From contig JAJCXZ010000061.1 of NCBI GenBank assembly GCA_029263175.1, positions 1-64,000 on the forward strand: a DNA stretch of 64,000 nt, in the 5' to 3' direction. This document shows positions 8,745-17,047 of this stretch, piece by piece. This stretch comes from Acidimicrobiales bacterium (GTDB lineage: Bacteria > Actinomycetota > Acidimicrobiia > Acidimicrobiales > Aldehydirespiratoraceae). A program made the translations under genes and the position numbers. Under the pieces are notes generated by a model. The model was not told where the DNA came from. It made no database searches and saw only the letters and a program-made list of their open reading frames with translations. The first letter of the stretch is position 1. Each line of letters opens with the position of its first letter.

Positions 8745-9481
8745 CGGTCCGCCCCCAACGGCGGCTCGATCCGGACCGGCACGTCGAACTCTGAGAGGCG
8801 CAGGTCCCACGAGGTTCCATCATGGGCCACGACCAGACGCGTGACGTGGGCCGCTGTGGGGTGCAACCACAGGTCGATCTCGTGATCGGTCCCGTCGACG
8901 AGGCCGGCGGTGACGGCACCCAGTTGGTCGCCGGGGGCGGTTGCTCTCAGGTGGTAGCGGTCGCCATCCTGGTCGACGAGTTCTGCATCCGCGAGCGACT
9001 GGAGGAATGGCTTCCAGGCACCCTCGGGGTCAAAGAAGTCGCGCGGGTCTAGGTCATACCCCGTCGGCAGCGGCTCGAATACGCCAGTGATCGGGTTCGA
9101 CAGCCAGATCGTGGCATCGACGGCCACAGCCCCCAACTCGGTCACGAGAGAGCCGTCGACGGTTACGGTGAGCAATGCCTCGGCCGACGTCGGCACCTGC
9201 AACCGTCCCACCGCAGAATCGAGGGAAAGGCTGTTGGCCGGATCAATGTGGACCGGCGCTCCCGAACGCCGGAGCTCGAACCGCACGCTGGTGACTGCAG
9301 CCATGGCATCAGCTGCGTCGTCGATGAGCGTGTCCGGATCTGCCGGCAACCACTCGCCCACGACCGGGGCCTGCCCGTCGGCACCCGCGGCGCTCTCCGC
9401 CGTCGGCAGGCTGGTGATCATGCCGACGACGCCAAGGGCGACGACAAGAGCCGCCCCGAGACGATGCGTCCGGAGGCTCAT
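8741..9481 (-). CDS. LprG/LppX-like secreted lipid-carrier protein without a lipobox
   Basis: This 246-residue protein has an N-terminal signal sequence (hydrophobic GAALVVALGVVGMITSL) followed by the LppX_LprAFG pattern of alternating beta strands. Relatives carry lipids across the periplasm for the partner MFS pump. It lies directly upstream of that pump with a four-base overlap, which supports the assignment. Mycobacterial LprG has a Cys lipobox; none is present here (the cleavage region reads AESAAGADG), so the protein is predicted to be released, or held by an uncleaved signal. The family call rests on gene pairing plus overall fold pattern. Confidence 0.7.
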   Translation of the reverse strand: MSLRTHRLGAALVVALGVVGMITSLPTAESAAGADGQAPVVGEWLPADPDTLIDDAADAMAAVTSVRFELRRSGAPVHIDPANSLSLDSAVGRLQVPTSAEALLTVTVDGSLVTELGAVAVDATIWLSNPITGVFEPLPTGYDLDPRDFFDPEGAWKPFLQSLADAELVDQDGDRYHLRATAPGDQLGAVTAGLVDGTDHEIDLWLHPTAAHVTRLVVAHDGTSWDLRLSEFDVPVRIEPPLGADR

Positions 9482-9547
9482 GTCTCTATGACGCCTGAGA
9501 GACTGTCAAAGTCGCGTAAAGGCGGGAAGCGGCCATGATTGACGCCT

Positions 9548-10099
9548 ATGACACAGACGACACGACCTTCGATCGGAGAACCTGCACCGACGATCGATCT
9601 GGTCGATCAGGATGGCCGACCCTGGTCGCTGGACGATCGGCGTGGCCGGCACGTGGTGGTGATCTTTCACCGCCACATTCATTGACTGCCGTGCGCCGCC
9701 CATGCGGTCGCCGTGCGCGATCGTCTCGATGAACTCGGCCCGGACACCGACGTGGCGCTGATCACGTTCACGAAGCCGGACCGTCTCGACTCCTACCTCA
9801 CCACCAACAACTTGCCGTTCGCGGTGCTTCTGGATCCTGAGCGCAGCAGCTATCGCTCGTATGGCATCGGCCGAACATCGGTGATGCGGGCCTGGGGCGC
9901 TCGCGCCGCGTCGCGCTACGTCCAACTCTTCGCCCAGGGCCGATGGCGGGACCTCCGCCGACCCACCGAGGACACGCTGCAGCTCGGCGGTGACTTCGTC
10001 GTCGCCCCCGACGGCACCCTCGCGTACGGATTCTGGAGCGAGGGCCCCGATGACCGCCCAGGGGTCGATGAACTGATCGCCGCGATCTCGCTCGACTGA
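9548..10099 (+). CDS. AhpC/TSA-type redoxin, candidate selenoprotein (UGA = Sec46)
   Basis: Reading from ATG 9548, the frame stays coding through an in-frame TGA at 9683-9685 and ends at 10099, giving 183 residues. The N-terminal half is IGEPAPTIDLVDQDGRPWSLDD then VVVIFHRHIH-U-LPC, a thioredoxin fold with the redox motif U46-L-P-C49 where peroxiredoxin-like homologues have C-x-x-C. After the TGA the fold continues (DVALITF, LPFAVLLDPERSSYRSYGIGRTS, GGDFVVAPDGTLAYGFWSE). A hairpin with a GGUC loop begins about 14 nt after the TGA. A simple nonsense mutation is the alternative, but UGA at exactly the first redox Cys, the intact downstream frame and the hairpin favour selenocysteine. It is divergent from the LprG-like gene. 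Confidence 0.78.
9697..9719 (+). promoter_or_regulatory. Candidate bacterial SECIS in the redoxin gene
   Basis: Counting the U of UGA as 1, C23-G28 and G22-C29 close a loop GGUC at 24-27. U21 is unpaired opposite C30-G31, then A20-U32 and C19-G33 pair, followed by a C-C mismatch and three more pairs. The E. coli fdhF element has the same GGUC loop at 22-25 and a bulged U below a short upper stem, the features SelB reads. A competing fold with a CCAU loop (CCGC with GCGG) is also possible. Confidence 0.62.
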
Positions 10100-10105
10100 C
10101 CCGGG

Positions 10106-11062
10106 TTACCGACCTCGCGGGATGACCTCGTAGCCGGACTCCTCGGGTTCGTCGTCGACGATCTCGGCGGGGAAGCCGTCAGCGAGAATCGAGAGACCGG
10201 TGGCGTCCTCGAGGCGACGAATGATGTTGGGCGACCACTCACGTTCGCCGTAGCGCTCCATCCCGTCCTTGAAGATGTCGATCAGCACCGGCGAAACCTC
10301 AAGAGGCACACCTGCTCGATCGGCGACCTGCTGAAAGAGGGAGATGTCCTTCACGACGAGATCCATGGTGAAGTTGATGTCTCGACTGCCGTTCAGCGTG
10401 ACCTGGCTCTCGGTCTCGTGCACGAACGAGTTGCCCGACGAGATACGGATCGCTTCGTAGGTGGTGCTGAGATCCATGCCCGCAGCCTTCGAGGTCACCA
10501 TCGCCTCGGCGAGCGTGATCAGATTGGCGGTGGCGAGATAGTTCGTCATCACCTTGAGCACCGACGCCGATCCGAGTTCACCCGTGTGCAGGATGCGGCG
10601 ACCCATGGTGGTGAGGATCGGCAGCATCCGCTCGAAGACGTCGCGATCGCAACCCGCGAAGATTGCGATGTTGCCGGTCGCCGCTCGATGACAGCCGCCC
10701 GAGACCGGACAGTCCACCGGCGACGCGCCAACCGCCCGCACCTTCTCACCGAGGCGCTTGACCTCGGCCTCATCCGTGGTCGACATCTCCGCCCAGATCT
10801 TCCCCGGACCGAACCCGGCGAGTAGACCTTCGTCCGCCTCCATCACCGCAGCCGACGCCGCCGGCGAGGGAAGGCACGTGATGATCAGCTCGCACGCCTC
10901 GGCCATCTCCTTCGGCGAATCGGCCCAGTGCGCCCCTTGATCGAGGAACGGTTGGGCAACGCTTCGGTCGAGGTCCCGCACGGTGAGGTCGAACCCATTG
11001 CGCAGAAGCGATCCCGAGAGCTTTCCGCCGACGTTGCCGAGTCCGATGAATCCGACCTTCAT
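10106..11062 (-). CDS. 3-hydroxyisobutyrate dehydrogenase family NAD(P) oxidoreductase
   Basis: This 318-residue beta-hydroxyacid dehydrogenase begins with the Rossmann motif GFIGLGNVGGKL. The substrate signature DCPVSGG (usually DAPVSGG) and the helix with the catalytic Lys (SASVLKVMTNYL) are present. The family oxidises small beta-hydroxyacids such as 3-hydroxyisobutyrate, tartronate semialdehyde or related compounds; the exact substrate is not clear. Upstream, about 70 bases from the start, lies a TGGACGCTTGTCCA palindrome also found before the 43-48 kb operon, suggesting shared control. It converges with the redoxin gene, leaving six bases between stops. Confidence 0.88.
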   Translation of the reverse strand: MKVGFIGLGNVGGKLSGSLLRNGFDLTVRDLDRSVAQPFLDQGAHWADSPKEMAEACELIITCLPSPAASAAVMEADEGLLAGFGPGKIWAEMSTTDEAEVKRLGEKVRAVGASPVDCPVSGGCHRAATGNIAIFAGCDRDVFERMLPILTTMGRRILHTGELGSASVLKVMTNYLATANLITLAEAMVTSKAAGMDLSTTYEAIRISSGNSFVHETESQVTLNGSRDINFTMDLVVKDISLFQQVADRAGVPLEVSPVLIDIFKDGMERYGEREWSPNIIRRLEDATGLSILADGFPAEIVDDEPEESGYEVIPRGR

Positions 11063-11129
11063 GAGTACCTCCGATCAGGTGGGCCAGGGCCCAGCGAGTG
11101 GCGAGATCGTAGGCGAGTCGGAGCCGACT

Positions 11130-11143
11130 TGGACGCTTGTCCA
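11130..11143. promoter_or_regulatory. Palindrome TGGAC-GCTT-GTCCA, likely repressor site
   Basis: A perfect 5+5 inverted repeat with a GCTT spacer sits between the divergent dehydrogenase and sigma-factor genes. The same sequence with two more matching bases on each arm is found at 48327. Its form fits a dimeric (for example TetR-type) repressor, which is inference; no TetR gene lies in the window. Confidence 0.45.
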
Positions 11144-11191
11144 GCAAAGCCGAGTCCCCCGTCCGCTGGTTGGGAGGTGAGCTCGGCCATC

Positions 11192-11782
11192 ATGATCGGC
11201 GTGGACGAGATGGTGGAGAGATTCCGTGCGGGTGATCCCGACGCGATTCGCGAGGTCTACCGTCGCCACGCGGGCGCGGTTTTCACCGTCGCTCGTTCGA
11301 TCACCAATGATCGTGAACTCGCCGCCGATGTCCTGCAACAGGTCTTCGTCAAGGCGTGGAGGGCCGCCGCCGGGTTCGACGGCTCGCGGGACCTGGCGCC
11401 CTGGCTCTATGCCATCGCCCGTCGAACCGCGATCGATGCAATCCGCAAGGAGCACCGCCCGACTCAGGGAGGCCACGAACCCGAGGTGGAGAGCGTTGTT
11501 CACACCATGTCGTTCGAACGCACGTGGGAGGTCCATGAGGTCCGCCGAGCCATCGACGAGCTTCCCGACACCGAACGCGAGGTCGTTCGCCTCAGCCACC
11601 TCGAGGGCATGACCCATGAGCAGATCGCCGGAAGACTTGATGTGCCCATGGGCACGGTGAAGTCACGTTCGAGCCGCGCCCACAAACGGCTCGCCGCCGC
11701 GCTTCGACACCTGCGCGATGAATCCCCGGATCCCGCGAACCAAACGGAGCTTCGTACCGTAGAGACGGACGAGGACACATGA
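11192..11782 (+). CDS. ECF-family RNA polymerase sigma factor
   Basis: This 196-residue sigma-70 factor has only regions 2 and 4, as ECF sigmas do. Region 2 holds the YRRHAGAVFTVARSI and LAADVLQQVFVKAWR segments, and region 4 the helix-turn-helix YE-type sequence MTHEQIAGRLDVPMGTVKSRSSRAHKRL. The start at ATG 11192 follows a GGGAGGTGA ribosome site. It overlaps the anti-sigma gene by four bases, the usual co-regulated pair. The regulon cannot be read here. Confidence 0.93.
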   Translation: MIGVDEMVERFRAGDPDAIREVYRRHAGAVFTVARSITNDRELAADVLQQVFVKAWRAAAGFDGSRDLAPWLYAIARRTAIDAIRKEHRPTQGGHEPEVESVVHTMSFERTWEVHEVRRAIDELPDTEREVVRLSHLEGMTHEQIAGRLDVPMGTVKSRSSRAHKRLAAALRHLRDESPDPANQTELRTVETDEDT

Positions 11783-12411
11783 GCGGCGACACACCGATCG
11801 ATCCAATCGACTCGCTCGGCGAGCCGACCGAGGCTGAGCTGGCCGCGCTGGCCCAACTGCTCGGAAACGGCGCGCTATGGCACGAGCTCCCCGCAGGGGT
11901 CGAGGACGCCGTCATCGAAACGATCGGTGCCGAGGTCGATCTCTCGGCGCCGGCCTCTACTCGTCAGCGTCCCCGCTGGCTGATCGTTGCCGCAGCCATC
12001 GTGGTGGCATTTGGTCTCGGCACCCTGGTTTCCCTTCTCGGCGCGGACGACCCCGACGGACCCGGCGTCACGGAGTTTGCGCTCGCCTCGACCGACCTCG
12101 CCGCCGACGCCACTGGCACGGTCGAACTCGCCGAGCTCCGCAACGGGCTCCGCATCGTTCTCACCGTCGACTCGCTGCCCCCCGCACCGGAGGGGCAGTT
12201 CTACGAAGCCTGGATGCGCACACCGGACTCCGGCGTCTCCGCCGGCACATTCCACATGCGCGGCGAGAGTGGCTCAATCGAACTCTGGGCGGGCGTCCTC
12301 AGCGACACCTACCCGATCTTCTCGATCACTCTCGAAGATGAGGACGGCGACGCATCGTCCTCGGGCCAAGTCGTCATGAAGGCCGACCTCACCCAACCCC
12401 TCGACGACTAG
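11779..12411 (+). CDS. RskA-like anti-sigma factor
   Basis: This 210-residue membrane protein has one span (WLIVAAAIVVAFGLGTLVSLL, about residues 67-87). The external C-terminal half matches the anti-sigma-K factor domain: ALASTDLAADATGTVELAEL, then LPPAPEGQFYEAWM. The cytoplasmic part is short and lacks the HxxxCxxC zinc motif, as in RskA itself. It should hold the upstream ECF sigma inactive until a periplasmic signal triggers proteolysis. Its TAG stop uses the first G of a type A palindromic repeat. Confidence 0.85.
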   Translation: MSGDTPIDPIDSLGEPTEAELAALAQLLGNGALWHELPAGVEDAVIETIGAEVDLSAPASTRQRPRWLIVAAAIVVAFGLGTLVSLLGADDPDGPGVTEFALASTDLAADATGTVELAELRNGLRIVLTVDSLPPAPEGQFYEAWMRTPDSGVSAGTFHMRGESGSIELWAGVLSDTYPIFSITLEDEDGDASSSGQVVMKADLTQPLDD

Positions 12412-12441
12412 TTGAAACGGGGGTCTGACCCCTGTTTCAAC
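12411..12441. repeat. Type A palindromic repeat, copy 3
   Basis: Arms GTTGAAAC and GTTTCAAC enclose a GGGGTCTGACCCC core, without the tail seen in copies 1 and 2. Its first base completes the TAG stop of the anti-sigma gene. This is the only copy lying between genes in tandem orientation; it would separate the sigma operon from the crotonase operon. Confidence 0.85.
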
Positions 12442-12488
12442 TTTGGCAGCTTCGTCACCGTGGGGTGGCCGCGACTACCGTCGCGGGG

Positions 12489-13271
12489 ATGGCATTCGAA
12501 ACGATTACGTACGACGTCCGTGACCGGGTTGGTCACCTGCATTTGAACCGGCCTGAGGGTGCCAACGCGGTCAACCCCACTCAGGCCCGTGAGCTTCGCC
12601 AGGTGATGCTCGACGTAAAGTACGACGACAGTGTGAACGCAGTCGCCGTCACCGCCGAAGGCAAGGTGTTCTGCGCCGGCGGCGACCTGAAGTTCTTCCA
12701 CCAGCAGGGCGAGAATCTGCCGCAGGTCGCTCACGACATGCTCATGGACTTCCATGCCGCCATCAACTTGATGAACAACATTCCGAAGCCGTTCATCGCC
12801 GGCATCCGCGGTGCGGCTGGCGGCGCCGGGCTGTCGCTCATGAGTGCGTTTGACCTCGTGATCTCCGGCGAGTCGGCGAAATACACCATGGCCTACACCC
12901 GCGCCGGCGTGACCCCCGACGGCACGTCGTCCTACTTCCTCTCCCGCCACATCGGCTTGCGTCGCATGCTCGACCTCACGCTCACCAATCGAGTGCTCTC
13001 CGCCACCGAGGCCGAGCAATGGGGTCTGGTCAATCGTGTCGTGCCCGACGACGAGGTCGACAACGCCACGCGCGAGCTCGCGCAGACGCTTGCCGCCGGC
13101 GCCGCCGGTGCGCTCGGCGAAGCGAAGCGAGTCGTGTACCACGGCGCTGACCACAGCCTGGAGACAGCCGGCGAGTACGAGGCCGAGATGATCACCGCCG
13201 CCATGGGCAGCCCTGACGGCCAAGAAGGCATAGCTGCCTTCGCCGAGAAGCGCTCCCCCGAGTTCGGCTGA
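12489..13271 (+). CDS. Enoyl-CoA hydratase/isomerase family protein
   Basis: This 260-residue crotonase-fold protein carries the two oxyanion-hole segments, FCAGGDLKFF and GAAGGAGLSLM. The first acid-base Glu position of true hydratases is not obvious, so the reaction (hydratase, isomerase or hydrolase) is open. The start at 12489 matches the usual N-terminus; an earlier in-frame ATG at 12465 adds only eight residues. It is followed 9 bases later by the MalY-like gene and heads a four-gene run to 16433. Confidence 0.88.
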   Translation: MAFETITYDVRDRVGHLHLNRPEGANAVNPTQARELRQVMLDVKYDDSVNAVAVTAEGKVFCAGGDLKFFHQQGENLPQVAHDMLMDFHAAINLMNNIPKPFIAGIRGAAGGAGLSLMSAFDLVISGESAKYTMAYTRAGVTPDGTSSYFLSRHIGLRRMLDLTLTNRVLSATEAEQWGLVNRVVPDDEVDNATRELAQTLAAGAAGALGEAKRVVYHGADHSLETAGEYEAEMITAAMGSPDGQEGIAAFAEKRSPEFG

Positions 13272-13280
13272 GGACGACCC

Positions 13281-14423
13281 ATGGATCCCCTCTCTCGTGT
13301 CCACTCTCTCGACGGCGTCAAATGGAAGAAGTACGGCCCGGACGTTCTCGCCTCGTGGGTCGCCGACATGGATTTCGCCCCCGCGCCGCAGATTGGCGAA
13401 GCGATCAGCGACATCGCCCAGCGCGGCGACATGGGCTACAACTTTGCGGCCCTCGACCGCCTGCACCCCGAGTGGGCGGCGTGGGTCAAGCGGTGTCACG
13501 GACTCGATCTCGACACCGAGCGGATGACCACCTTCACCGGTGCCCTCCACGCCATGGAAGCAGCCATGGACGTGACGACCGAGCCCGGGGATGGTGTCGT
13601 CGTCTTCACCCCGATCTACCACGTGTTCATCAACGCGATCCGATCTGGCGGGCGACGGGTCGTGGAGGTGCCCCTCGGCGCCGGCTACACGCTCGATGCC
13701 GATGCCTTCGATCGGGCCTGCGACGAAGGCACCAAGATGGTGTTCTTCAGCCAACCCCACAACCCCACCGGCAGGGTGTACACCCCCGACGAGCTCCAGG
13801 CATTCGGCCGAGTTGCTGCCAAACACGACCTGATCGTCATCAGCGACGAGGTCTGGGCTGACCTGGCTCTTCCGCCGTATGGGCACGTTCCCACAGTGGG
13901 CGGTGACCCGAGTCTGGCCGACCGCACCGTCACGATCGGGAGCGCGTCGAAGGCCTTCAACCTCGCCGCGCTGAGTTGTGCCATCGCCCATGTGGGTGAC
14001 CAGCGGGTCATCGACGCATGGGAGGCCCAGTCAGCCCACGTCCACGGGCGGCCCAGTGCCTTCAGCGCCGCGGGCACCGTGGCGGCGTGGGAGCACGGCG
14101 AACCCTGGCTCAACGAAACAGTGGCCCAACTCATTCGCAATCGGGACCATCTCAGCGCTCGACTCGCAGCCGAGACCCCCGCGGTGAAGTGCATTCCGGC
14201 CGAAGCCGGCTACCTGGCGTGGCTCGACCTTCGGGCGACGTCCCTCGGCGATGACCCTGCAGCAGTGCTACTCGAAAAGGCCGGTCTCGCGTTCAACTCC
14301 GGGCCCGATTTCGGGTCGAATTGCGAAGGCTTCGCCAGGATGAACTTCGCCACCACCCCCGAGATCCTCGACCTGGTGATCGACCGACTCGTTCACGCCA
14401 TCAAGGCCGGAGTCACGCCATGA
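13281..14423 (+). CDS. MalY/PatB-type PLP aminotransferase or C-S lyase
   Basis: This 380-residue fold-type I enzyme has the PatB/MalY opening (VKWKKYGPDVLASWVADMDFAPAP), the motif SQPHNPTGRVY, the cofactor Asp in ISDEVWADL and the PLP lysine in GSASKAFNLA. MalY/PatB members cleave C-S bonds of cystathionine or Cys conjugates, releasing pyruvate and ammonia; some act as transaminases. The stop overlaps the DUF169 start by four bases, so the two products are coupled. Confidence 0.88.
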   Translation: MDPLSRVHSLDGVKWKKYGPDVLASWVADMDFAPAPQIGEAISDIAQRGDMGYNFAALDRLHPEWAAWVKRCHGLDLDTERMTTFTGALHAMEAAMDVTTEPGDGVVVFTPIYHVFINAIRSGGRRVVEVPLGAGYTLDADAFDRACDEGTKMVFFSQPHNPTGRVYTPDELQAFGRVAAKHDLIVISDEVWADLALPPYGHVPTVGGDPSLADRTVTIGSASKAFNLAALSCAIAHVGDQRVIDAWEAQSAHVHGRPSAFSAAGTVAAWEHGEPWLNETVAQLIRNRDHLSARLAAETPAVKCIPAEAGYLAWLDLRATSLGDDPAAVLLEKAGLAFNSGPDFGSNCEGFARMNFATTPEILDLVIDRLVHAIKAGVTP

Positions 14424-15211
14424 GCCAGTCCGTTTCCATCCGTCCGACCGATGGCTCGATCGACTGGGACGCCGCACTCGCCCGACTCGACAAGCTGCTG
14501 CGCATTCGAACCACCCCAATCGGCATGAAGATGTTCGAGACCGAAGAGGAGATGGCCGCGGTCCCGAAGATCCGCCGCCCGAAAGACATCCACACGGCCG
14601 ATCAGATCGTGTCGATGGCCTCGCGGCTCAACTGGACCGTCGGCATCACTGGCGCCGACCTGGTCGGCACGCAATGCCAGGCCGTGCTCGGCCTCGGGGC
14701 GCAGGACGATGAGTGGTACTCCGGTCGCCACATGGCGGGAGTCTGGTTCGAGACCGAAGAGGATTCGGCCGCTCACCAAGCCGCCATGGATGTGGTGCCG
14801 ATCGGCACCTACCAGGCCATGGCGGTGTCGCCACTGGCCACTGGCCGTCTCGATCCGCCCGACATCTGTCTCGTCTACGCCACTCCCGGGCAGATGATCC
14901 TGTTGATCAACGGTCTGCAGTGGGCGGGCTACAAGAAGCTCGAATGGGGCTGCGTCGGCGAATCCTCGTGCGCTGATTCGTGGGGCCGCGCCCTGGCCAC
15001 CGGCGAGCCAAGCCTCTCGATCCCCTGTTTCGCGGAGCGACGCTATGGCGGCGTGCCCGACGACGAGATGCTGATGGCCCTCCGCCCCGGCCATCTGATG
15101 CAGGCCCTCGACGGTCTCGAAGCGCTCAGCCGCAATGGCTTGCGCTATCCGATTCCCCCCTACGGGATCCAAAGCGATGCCCGCGCCGGACTCGGGGCCA
15201 GTTACAGCTGA
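14420..15211 (+). CDS. DUF169 family protein
   Basis: This 263-residue protein matches the DUF169 pattern: RTTPIGMKMFETEEE near residue 35, then CQAVLGLG, YATPGQMILLINGLQWAGYKK and GESSCADSWGRALATGEPSLSIPCFAERRYGGVPDDEMLMALRP. The family has conserved cysteines and no settled function; some members lie beside oxidoreductases or metal proteins. Translational coupling to the MalY-like lyase hints at a role in the same sulfur or amino acid conversion, which is inference. Confidence 0.82.
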   Translation: MSQSVSIRPTDGSIDWDAALARLDKLLRIRTTPIGMKMFETEEEMAAVPKIRRPKDIHTADQIVSMASRLNWTVGITGADLVGTQCQAVLGLGAQDDEWYSGRHMAGVWFETEEDSAAHQAAMDVVPIGTYQAMAVSPLATGRLDPPDICLVYATPGQMILLINGLQWAGYKKLEWGCVGESSCADSWGRALATGEPSLSIPCFAERRYGGVPDDEMLMALRPGHLMQALDGLEALSRNGLRYPIPPYGIQSDARAGLGASYS

Positions 15212-16433
15212 CGCTCCTTATGCTGTGCCGGTGAAGGCCCACAGCGATCGCCACATCATCGCCTACCTGGCGTTCATCAGCTTCCTGTTGGCCTTCGGTA
15301 TCGACACAGTTCTCCCTGCGTTCGACGAGATCCGCGTCGACTTCGATCTTGCCTCAGGCTCCAGCGATGTCTCGAAGATCGTCACGCTCTACCTCGTGGG
15401 CGTCGCCCTCGGCCAGCTGGTCTGGGGTCCGATTTCTGACCGCTTCGGCCGTTCGCCCACCGTGCTGGCGGGCGTGTCTGTCTATGGCGGCGGAGCGCTG
15501 CTGGCGGCGATTGCACCAAGCTTCGGCTGGATCCTGCTCGCGCGCTTCATCTGGGGTCTGGGCGCCGCCTCGACCATGGTGCTCTACACCGCCATCGCTC
15601 GCGACCTCTACGAGGGTGACCAGATGGCCCGGGTGCTGCAGATCGTCACTGCGGTGTTCCTCATCGGACCGATGGTGGCGCCCGGTTTCGGCGAGCTGCT
15701 CCTTCAAACGGGGTACTGGCAGATCATCTTCGCCTCCGCGGCAGTCCTCGCACTGATCGCCATCGCGTGGAGCCGGGTCATCGGCGAGACCCTCGATCCG
15801 AAGAACCGGCGAGAGCTGAACCCCCGCGACACCATCGCCGGGTTTCGTGCCGTCTTCGCCTCACCCGCCGCGCGCGGCTACATGCTGGCGATGACGTTCG
15901 CCAGCGGCGGGTTCTACATCTACCTCGGATCAGGTCAGCCGATCATCGATGAGATCTACGGACACGGTGACCTGTTCGCCATCCTGTTCGCCGTCGGCGC
16001 CATCGTGATGGGCGTGGGGCTGATGCTCTCGAGTCGGCTGACCGCCAGGATCGGCGCTCGACGGGTCGTGAAGATCTCCGCTGTCGCCATGACCGCGACA
16101 TCGGGCCTCGGTGTTCTGCTCGCCCTCAGTTCCGATGGGCTGCCGTCGTTGTGGTTGTGGGGATCCACAACCATCGTCGCGCTCACCCTGATGACGATCA
16201 TGACCCCGACGGGCATGTCGCTCGCACTGCGTCCCCTGGAGCACATGGCGGGCACGGCTGCCGCCGTGATCGGGTTCGCGACCCAAGGCGGTGGCGCAGC
16301 GCTCGCCGCCCTCATCAATCGCGAGATCGATGCCACGGTGACCCCGATGTCGGTGGGCGGCGTGGTCTATGGCGCGGCGACGATGCTGTTCCTCGCCAGC
16401 GCCATCCGGGCCGATCCTCAACCCGTCAGCTGA
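15177..16433 (+). CDS. MFS transporter, Bcr/CflA drug-efflux type
   Basis: This 418-residue protein has 12 predicted spans and the Bcr/CflA features FGIDTVLPAFDEI in helix 1 and GPISDRFGRSPTVL in the first cytoplasmic loop. It would export a small molecule by proton antiport. The start is uncertain: ATG 15177 overlaps the DUF169 gene by 35 bases, and GTG 15231 gives a protein 18 residues shorter with the same helices. It closes the crotonase-MalY-DUF169 run and may export a product or toxic intermediate of it. It converges on the TlpA-like gene with an 8-base overlap. Confidence 0.87.
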   Translation: MPAPDSGPVTADAPYAVPVKAHSDRHIIAYLAFISFLLAFGIDTVLPAFDEIRVDFDLASGSSDVSKIVTLYLVGVALGQLVWGPISDRFGRSPTVLAGVSVYGGGALLAAIAPSFGWILLARFIWGLGAASTMVLYTAIARDLYEGDQMARVLQIVTAVFLIGPMVAPGFGELLLQTGYWQIIFASAAVLALIAIAWSRVIGETLDPKNRRELNPRDTIAGFRAVFASPAARGYMLAMTFASGGFYIYLGSGQPIIDEIYGHGDLFAILFAVGAIVMGVGLMLSSRLTARIGARRVVKISAVAMTATSGLGVLLALSSDGLPSLWLWGSTTIVALTLMTIMTPTGMSLALRPLEHMAGTAAAVIGFATQGGGAALAALINREIDATVTPMSVGGVVYGAATMLFLASAIRADPQPVS

Positions 16434-17031
16434 TCCCGAACTCCGACGCCAGGATCGCCCGGAGGTTGCTCTCGTTCATTGCCCCGTTGTTGACGTTCAC
16501 GAGTCGGCCGGCAGCGTCATAGAACGCGGTGATCGGCATTCCGCGCCCTCCGAGGCTCTGCCACAATCCGGAACCATTGCCGACCGTGCCATTGATGTCG
16601 CGAGCGATCGGCCAGGTGTCAGTGCCGAACTCCTCGACGAGACGCTGCCAGCTTCCCGTCTCCTGCGAGTTGACATGGACGAAGTGAACTCGATCGCCGA
16701 AGGCTGCCGCAGCCGCCGCGAATGCCGGAAGCTCACGTTCACAGGCGATGCACCAGTCGGCATAGAAGTTCAAGACCACGGGTTGGCCCTCGAACTCGGC
16801 GAGCGTGATACGACCATCGCCGTCAGGATCGTTGGCGAGAGCCGGAAGGTCCCATGTTCGCGAGCCGACGTCGCCGTCCTTGGGAATGGCCTCGAGCACC
16901 GAGAAGAGAATCAGGCCACCGATGATCGCCACCGGCACGCCGATCACCAACGCCCATTGGAGTTTGGCCTTCCGCGCCGCGCGTTGCGCGGCGAGTCGCT
17001 TGGCTTCCTTGCGTGAGGCGTTCTTGTTCAT
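16426..17031 (-). CDS. TlpA/ResA-like membrane-anchored thioredoxin
   Basis: This 201-residue protein has a basic N-terminus and one membrane anchor (WALVIGVPVAIIGGLILFSVL), then a thioredoxin domain with the redox motif WCIAC after VVLNFYAD, and a cis-Pro segment GMPITAF. It faces outside the membrane and would reduce disulfides, for example in cytochrome c maturation. It lies 16 bases downstream of ccdA, the membrane protein that supplies it with electrons. Confidence 0.9.
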   Translation of the reverse strand: MNKNASRKEAKRLAAQRAARKAKLQWALVIGVPVAIIGGLILFSVLEAIPKDGDVGSRTWDLPALANDPDGDGRITLAEFEGQPVVLNFYADWCIACERELPAFAAAAAAFGDRVHFVHVNSQETGSWQRLVEEFGTDTWPIARDINGTVGNGSGLWQSLGGRGMPITAFYDAAGRLVNVNNGAMNESNLRAILASEFGIS

Positions 17032-17047
17032 CAGATCTCCGGTCAGG

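Noticed and set aside
9535-9732. Separate short open frame overlapping the redoxin gene
   Set aside because: Its translation is low-complexity and unrelated to any fold, whereas the frame from 9548 read through TGA gives a consistent thioredoxin domain.
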